Origin: Gyrodactylus bullatarudis
Lineage: Eukaryota; Platyhelminthes; Monogenea; Gyrodactylidea; Gyrodactylidae
Direction: 5' to 3'
DNA: 11,445 bases
NCBI GenBank assembly: GCA_012064415.1
Contig: SSNU01000247.1
Coordinates: 1 to 11,445, forward strand
Of the stretch, positions 7,487 through 11,445 are shown piece after piece; the first letter of the stretch is position 1; each line of letters starts with the position of its first letter. Both the position numbers and the translations under genes were made by a program. The notes beneath the pieces were generated by a model. The model saw only the letters and a list, made by a program, of their open reading frames with translations, did not search any database and was not told the DNA's origin.

Positions 7487-7872
7487 TTATCTATTCAAAA
7501 AGAATCGAATATTGTCAGTTTTGGGCTTCTTTTTTTGATCTCTGAAAATGATTTGCATTATGTAAGATTTAAGCTGTAAATGTATTCGTGAACTTACCCA
7601 TTCATAGCGATTGGGACCATTCTTTTTATTGTGATAACTCTAGATTTGACAAAAAAATATAATTACCCAGGAATATTTGAGGAGGTTGAGGGGATATCTT
7701 CAATCCTATAATAAAATAAAATTCAATATGATTTACCTTGTGGATTCATGATTTGGAGAGGATAAATTTTCTATTAAACCATCAGACTCCTCTTCAGAAT
7801 CACTAAAACTAAAGAAATTAAATTATTTCATTCAAAAATATTCAACAAGTTATACTAACTCTTTAAGAGCAT
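7487..7872 (-). CDS. Small spliced gene of unknown function, 74 residues, five exons
   Basis: Minus-strand model: exons 7872-7856, 7808-7737, 7705-7667, 7639-7598 and 7541-7487, giving 225 nt including TAA. The introns are 47, 31, 27 and 56 nt. All start GTA, end TAG or CAG, and are phase 2, and every junction restores an uninterrupted frame. The product begins MLLKSYFSDSEEESDGLIEN, so it has an acidic Ser/Asp/Glu N-terminus. It has a Ser/Pro-rich middle (SSPNHEST, PSTSSNIPG), a hydrophobic VITIKRMVPIAMNG block, and a basic end DQKKKKPKTDNIRFFLNR. The Lys run could be a nuclear localisation signal. I recognise no family. AATAAA follows 10 bases after the stop (7471-7476). The 5' end is uncertain. 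The frame stays open upstream of the Met to a stop at 7927-7929, and another frame there looks coding (REEKKIPCIEKSLPDALKEL, 7914-7856). The model could therefore be the 3' part of a larger gene cut by the hAT element. It may also be a hAT tail, like the acidic tail of hAT copy 1. Confidence 0.55.
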
Positions 7873-7935
7873 CTGGCAGACTCTTTTCGATACAAGGAAT
7901 TTTCTTTTCTTCTCTAGACACGAATTTTATATGCA

Positions 7936-9342
7936 TTAAACAAACTTCTCAAAATTTTTCAGAAGTTCTTTGAGTGAAGGCTCAATATTCAAATTAATGG
8001 AAGTCTCCTGGGTATTTAGCAGTATGAGCTTTCTGGCCTTCTGAGGGGACATTCGGGATTTTCTGCTCGTTAGAATAGCTCTAGCTTGACTAAATGTTTG
8101 CTCACACAAAACTGACGAGACTTCTATCGATAGTACTCGACGAGCAACTCTTGATAGGAGAGGGAACCTATCTTGATTGGGCCGCCACCATTCAAGAACT
8201 CCTTTTGAATCTTCCATGGGAGTTATATCATCAATGTAGGTTGAAAATTCTTTTTTAATCCCTCCACGAACAGAAAGGTACATTTTTTTAGTTTTTTTGT
8301 ATAAAAATTCAAATTAAGGGGGTTATTAATTAGTTGGGGGCGGGGCTTCAGTTTGCAATAAAATATTTGGGTTGGAAACATGAAGCAAATCAACTGGGAT
8401 ATCACAAAAGGCATATAATTCTCCAAAAAGTTCGTCTTTATCCTCGTCAAGAATATTACGTTCTCTGGGACAGAAAAAAGAATATAATCTGAGCAATTTG
8501 TGCTCAATCTTTTTATCAATAAAATAAAATTCGATAAAATTTTTAAGAAAACTTGATTATTTCGTTAAAATCTTTGATTTTGTCAGGGTGAGAAATCATT
8601 TTATTGATAGATTCTTTCAATCCAAACGTCAAGGATTTAAGATAAAAGTATATTACATGATTTTTTTTAAATTACATCTAATAAACTATATATATATATG
8701 AATAATTTTAATAAGATCAAAAAATGAATTTGGAATCTTGTCCTTCTTTAATTTGTTATTTATTTTTCTTATAATATCGTAATAAATGAAAAAATAATCT
8801 ATTAAGGGGGAAAGGAAATTCCAACGATGCTCCACATAAGAAGTGGGAATCTTAAAATTCTTATTTGCATTATCGAAATATTTGTTAACAGTATCCTTAT
8901 TTTTGTTAATATATTCTAATACCATTTTACGATTATGGCTTATCGTTGGTATAAACTCACATAATCTTGATTCGTTAATGGCTTTGCCCAAAACCAAGTT
9001 TAATCTATGAGCCGCACAGTGGAAATGTTTTGATTTTACATGTTCGCAATTGGAGGCCGATTTTATCATGTTATGTGCACCATCAGTGGTGACATACACA
9101 TTTGGAATATCTTTGAGAATAGTATATTCTGAAAATATAGACTTAATTGTTTGAGAAATATAATTTGATGTTTTTTCTGCTAACATGGGGACAATATCAA
9201 CCATAAAGGAATGCTTTTTAAACCACTTGTCTATAAAGGTCAGGGTACATCCAAGAAAGTCAATGTTTGTAGGAGATTTCCAACAATTATATTTTAAACA
9301 GATTGTGTCAACATCAACTAACTTCTCAATAAAGAATTTTTT
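7936..9342 (-). pseudogene. hAT transposase, degenerate (hAT copy 2)
   Basis: Three open stretches lie on the minus strand in one reading frame (9204-8686, about 8520-8330, 8283-7936), with stops and a frame excursion between them. The recognisable part begins at 9342, just after an in-frame TAG that could be a splice acceptor (CTATGTAG): KKFFIEKLVDVDTICLKYN, then CWKSPTNIDFLGCTLTFIDK. This is the hAT 'TTD.W.SPT...FLG.T.HFID' block with the catalytic Asp replaced by Asn. VTTDGAHNMIKSASNCEHVK follows with the second Asp, then HFHCAAHRLNLVLGKAI (the family's 'C.aH.LnL'), and EHRWNFLSPLIDYF. The dimerisation domain is GVLEWWRPNQDRFPLLSRVA, then LSIEVSSVLCEQTFSQARAI. The zinc finger at the N-terminus is missing. 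In 8530-8690 the frame shifts (KSLTFGLKESINKMISHPDK, then a stop). No terminal repeats were identified. Confidence 0.92.
8686..8700. repeat. Short TA microsatellite
   Basis: An alternating TA run of about 14 bp at the point where the hAT copy 2 frame meets a stop. Slippage here may have contributed to frame loss. Confidence 0.6.
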
Positions 9343-9872
9343 CTACATAGAATCATATACGAATAGTAAAATCCCTAATGCATTTTGCCAGCCAGGAATC
9401 TGATTTTGAAGTTTATTCTCTCTCCAAGAAAGAAAAGAATCGTCAAATCAGAGACATAGAGCTGATTGCATCTGAAAATTTTTTTAGTAAAAGTGTCGCT
9501 CAAGCCTTGTCGCAGGTACTAGTTCATATACTCGAGTTTTTTTGTTATCTACTTGCTAATATGACGCATATTAGCGGCCTTGTTGCAGGCCGAGTTCATC
9601 CATCTCCATTCGAATACGCTGATGTAGTCACAACTACTACGCATAAATAATTACGTGTTCCTCGACACGCGATGATATTCTATCGTAAACTTGACAAGAA
9701 TTATAAAGAAACAGAATCTAAAATCAACTCAAGTGTTTTTCCTGGAATGCAAGGCACAATCATTCAATGGCGGCATTAGCAGTTGCTCTAAAAGAAGCAT
9801 GCCAGCCTGAGTTTGCTGAAAACCAGCAGAATGTGTTGAAAAACGCTAGGAAACTTTGTGAATTTTCACTAA

Positions 9873-9880
9873 GAATAATG
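9873..9880 (+). repeat. Left copy of 8-bp duplication GAATAATG
   Basis: Exact match to 9985-9992, immediately outside the GGTAG...CTACC ends of the insert. Confidence 0.65.
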
Positions 9881-9984
9881 GGTAGCGTTATATTTTTCCT
9901 CTCTTCCCTCCAATATACCATTTTGTATACCGGATATACTACTTCTACCCTGCGGAAAGGTGTCCGGGAAAGTACAGTCCTACC
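9881..9984. mobile_element. Candidate 104-bp miniature element inserted in the SHMT copy, with 8-bp target-site duplication
   Basis: SHMT homology is interrupted here and resumes on the far side. The insert is bounded by an exact direct repeat GAATAATG (9873-9880 and 9985-9992), the pattern of an 8-bp target-site duplication. It begins GGTAG and ends CTACC, a perfect 5-bp terminal inversion. With one repeat and the insert discounted, the flank encodes the usual SHMT spacing before NVFSNGTDNH. Eight-bp duplications are known for hAT and Merlin elements, and both are present in this window. The short inverted ends make this a candidate only. A decayed intron is the alternative (GTAGCG start and TACAG end are present), but it does not explain the direct repeat. 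Confidence 0.62.
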
Positions 9985-9992
9985 GAATAATG
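9985..9992 (+). repeat. Right copy of 8-bp duplication GAATAATG
   Basis: Exact match to 9873-9880. The following bases return to SHMT coding sequence. Confidence 0.65.
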
Positions 9993-10143
9993 TCAATGTT
10001 TTCTCAAACGGCACGGATAATCATATTTGTATTTTGGACTTGAAATCATTGAATATTGATGGTTCAAGGTTAGAACATGTCTTGTCTCTTGTTAATATTA
10101 GCACAAACAAGAACACATTACTTGGAGATACAAATGCATTGAA

Positions 10144-10176
10144 GTAGGTCATTAACTGTTTACAAAAAATTTATAG
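10144..10176 (+). other. 33-nt GT-AG intron in the SHMT pseudogene
   Basis: Donor AA|GTAGGT, acceptor TTATAG|G. Removal joins ...TNAL-K-PTGLKLGT in frame, exactly the conserved SHMT sequence. Unspliced, a TAG interrupts at 10145-10147. Confidence 0.9.
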
Positions 10177-10308
10177 GCCAACTGGCTTGAAACTTGGAAC
10201 TTGAAGGAAAAAGATTTTGAAGTGATTGGGAAATTCATACTAGAAGGAATTGAAATAACAAAGTTGGTCATGAGTATTACTCAGTCAAAACTTTTGAAGG
10301 ACTTCAAA

Positions 10309-10335
10309 GTAAATAACTTTTAGATTATATTCTAG
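10309..10335 (+). other. 27-nt GT-AG intron in the SHMT pseudogene
   Basis: Donor AAA|GTAAAT, acceptor TATTCTAG|GAA, phase 0. Removal joins LLKDFK to ETCSSNQEIIS, matching the SHMT 'F(K)E.......I..LR..VE.F...FP.PG' C-terminal region. Unspliced, the frame stops inside the intron. Confidence 0.92.
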
Positions 10336-10477
10336 GAAACATGCTCTTCCAATCAAGAGATCATATCGGAATTAAGAGAATTAAGAAAAAGAATTGAAGA
10401 TTTTTCCATTCAATTTCTAATGCCTGGTTTGGATTATTAATTGATGATGCCACTGTTAAATTCTTGAATCTATTTTA

Positions 10478-10483
10478 AATAAA
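10478..10483 (+). promoter_or_regulatory. Polyadenylation signal AATAAA downstream of the SHMT pseudogene
   Basis: AATAAA 38 bases after the SHMT stop codon. It is probably inherited from the parent gene's 3' UTR, though chance occurrence in AT-rich sequence is possible. Confidence 0.4.
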
Positions 10484-11112
10484 CTATCTTGATTGCTGAT
10501 CTGTAGATTGAGAGTGACAGAGTTCACCGAATCTTTACTTTGATTGACTCTACATTGACAGAATATAATAGAATACGTCTCTACTTTAAAGTAGATTACA
10601 AAAATACAAAAAATATCATTATTAGTAGTTAAATAATATTTAAGTATCTGATTATCGTTCATAGCTGTGACGTTGTGTCGCTTTTATTTTGATCGGGCGA
10701 TACTCAAGGAATCCTGATCCGAAATTCGACGCGGATTCTGACCCTCTTCTTAGAATTTACAAATTGTGCTCAGTTTCAGGGATATTCGAAAAAAAGATAA
10801 TTTGGAATTTTCCTAAAAATAGTGTTACTAAATTGATAGGAATGAATTAGTGAAATTAACTAAGTTGGTGAATAGATGCGTAAAGAATAAAATCAAATAA
10901 AATATATTGAAGAAAAAGGTAAAATTCAAGTGTAAATTTCAGAATTTTCTTAGGCTCTATAGATTAAAATTATCTGTACTTTTGATTGAGAATCAACTCC
11001 TTTAGACCTTAAGTGTAAAATTGGACACTATTGAGAAGTGGGGCTCAATAGAATTTCAATTCAACTAGTAAGATAATTATCATAAATAATAATAAAATGT
11101 ATGAAAGCTCAT
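10484..11112. other. Non-coding stretch
   Basis: No coding signal of note. A somewhat less AT-rich patch near 10675-10745 (CGACGCGGATTCTGACCC) differs in texture from its surroundings and may be a fragment of an interspersed repeat. The patch at 11350-11372 (GATTCCGAATCTT) has a similar character. Confidence 0.45.
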
Positions 11113-11285
11113 GTTTTGAAGGATCTGTTTTTCTGTTACTTTTTTGTTCATGAAAAGCTTTGGTCTTATTGAATTCATTATAATTATATAATATAATATA
11201 ATTGATTATAATTATATAATGAATTCAATAAGACCAAAGCTTTTTCATGAACAAAAAAGTCACAGAAAAACAGATCCTTCAAAAC
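11113..11285. repeat. Long near-perfect inverted repeat (173-bp hairpin, MITE-like)
   Basis: The left arm 11113-11182 (starting GTTTTGAAGGATCTGTTTTT) is the reverse complement of the right arm 11215-11285, with one mismatch and one single-base length difference over about 70 bp. The 32-bp loop is pure AT apart from one G. It overlaps a 16-bp direct repeat, ATTATAATTATATAAT, at 11177-11192 and 11205-11220. No open frame spans it. The structure resembles a foldback or miniature inverted-repeat element, but the flanks (AGCTCAT and GGGTGGT) show no obvious target-site duplication. Confidence 0.95.
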
Positions 11286-11445
11286 GGGTGGTTATGGGCA
11301 ACTTTTTTTGAGGAGATTTTTTTCAGAGAATGCATTTCTGGTGCGAAATTTAATGCTGATTCCGAATCTTGCCTTTAAATTCAATTTCAACGTCTAGAAG
11401 CTGAGTTATAGACCCATATGCAAATATGCACAATTTTCTAGCTAT
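11286..11445. other. Right-hand flank, nothing recognised
   Basis: No coding signal. The sequence runs off the window edge. Confidence 0.5.

Larger units (their letters stand above)
9396..10440 (+). pseudogene. Serine hydroxymethyltransferase pseudogene with retained introns
   Basis: SHMT is the PLP enzyme that converts serine and tetrahydrofolate to glycine and methylene-tetrahydrofolate. The copy begins after a CAG acceptor (9393-9395) with [20 protein letters not shown], then IELIASENF (9453-9485), the N-terminal signature. About 150 residues are missing after ALSQ (9515). It resumes at 9546 with [15 protein letters not shown], where the PLP-contacting Asp of 'ADMAH' is Asn, then [10 protein letters not shown] with the PLP lysine at 9645-9647, followed at once by TAA. 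LRVPRHAMIFYRKLDKN and SSVFPGMQG follow, then a frameshift into HNHSMAALAVALKEAC, a 104-bp insertion, and NVFSNGTDNHICILDLKS and STNKNTLLGDTNAL. A 33-nt intron precedes KPTGLKLGT, and a small deletion with frameshift precedes LKEKDFEVIGKFI. A 27-nt intron leads to ETCSSNQEIISELRELRK and the proper end MPGLDY-stop at 10438-10440. Retained introns mean it arose by DNA duplication, not retroposition. No first exon is visible. Confidence 0.94.

Noticed and set aside
8223..8519. Alternative minus-strand frame inside hAT copy 2
   Set aside because: A neighbouring frame (IDKKIEHKLLRLYSFF..., in phase with the rest of the transposase) is the better reading.
9555..9575. Perfect 9-bp palindrome GCTAATATG-ACG-CATATTAGC
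   Set aside because: It falls exactly on the [13 protein letters not shown] codons and is explained by coding sequence; chance palindromes of this size are expected in AT-rich DNA.
9760..10014. Open minus-strand frame across the SHMT pseudogene
   Set aside because: Antisense to clear SHMT coding sequence, with no homology of its own.
10456..10662. Open minus-strand frame downstream of SHMT
   Set aside because: No recognisable domain, biased only by AT-richness, and it overlaps the presumed 3' UTR of the SHMT copy.

Overview
The window looks like AT-rich nuclear DNA of an animal-like eukaryote. It is dominated by decayed transposable elements, with remnants of one recognisable housekeeping gene and one unidentified small spliced gene. 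I see no operons, ribosome binding sites, rRNA, tRNA or CRISPR. The element mix is Penelope-like elements (PLE), an APE-type LINE, hAT, and Merlin/IS1016-type (ISXO2-like) DNA transposons, which is typical of animals. Wherever the protein reading can be trusted, GT-AG introns are very short: 27 and 33 nt in the serine hydroxymethyltransferase (SHMT) copy; 47, 31, 27 and 56 nt in the small minus-strand gene; 30 nt in one Merlin transposase; 64 nt in one hAT transposase. Introns this small are known from reduced parasitic animals such as dicyemids (and probably orthonectids) and from some microsporidia. The lineage is therefore an inference and is left open.

Layout from left to right. 1-295 (-) is a PLE reverse-transcriptase thumb/linker fragment running off the left edge. 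337-726 (+) is a second PLE fragment, head-to-head with it, with the RT middle deleted. 727-2373 is mostly non-coding, with weak exon-like pieces near 971-1396 and 1659-1727 and a 27-bp repeat. 2374-3199 (-) is a hAT transposase C-terminus with a spliced acidic tail. 3351-3599 (-) is a PLE GIY-YIG nuclease fragment fused to the broken end of Merlin copy 1 (3592-4153, -). 4744-5560 (-) is Merlin copy 2, with a candidate element end at 4681. 6119-7200 (-) is a LINE fragment that keeps the endonuclease and lacks the RT. 7487-7872 (-) is a 74-residue gene model with four phase-2 introns, an intact frame and a nearby AATAAA. 7936-9342 (-) is a second, more complete but broken hAT transposase. 9396-10440 (+) is an SHMT pseudogene with retained introns, an internal deletion, stops, frameshifts and a 104-bp insertion flanked by an 8-bp duplication. 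11113-11285 is a long, nearly perfect hairpin.

The genes do not form a pathway. The region reads as a nest of element insertions around a dead SHMT copy. The most unusual signals are the minute introns, present in element genes as well as host-like genes, the small insertion with a target-site duplication in the SHMT copy, and the young-looking 173-bp hairpin.
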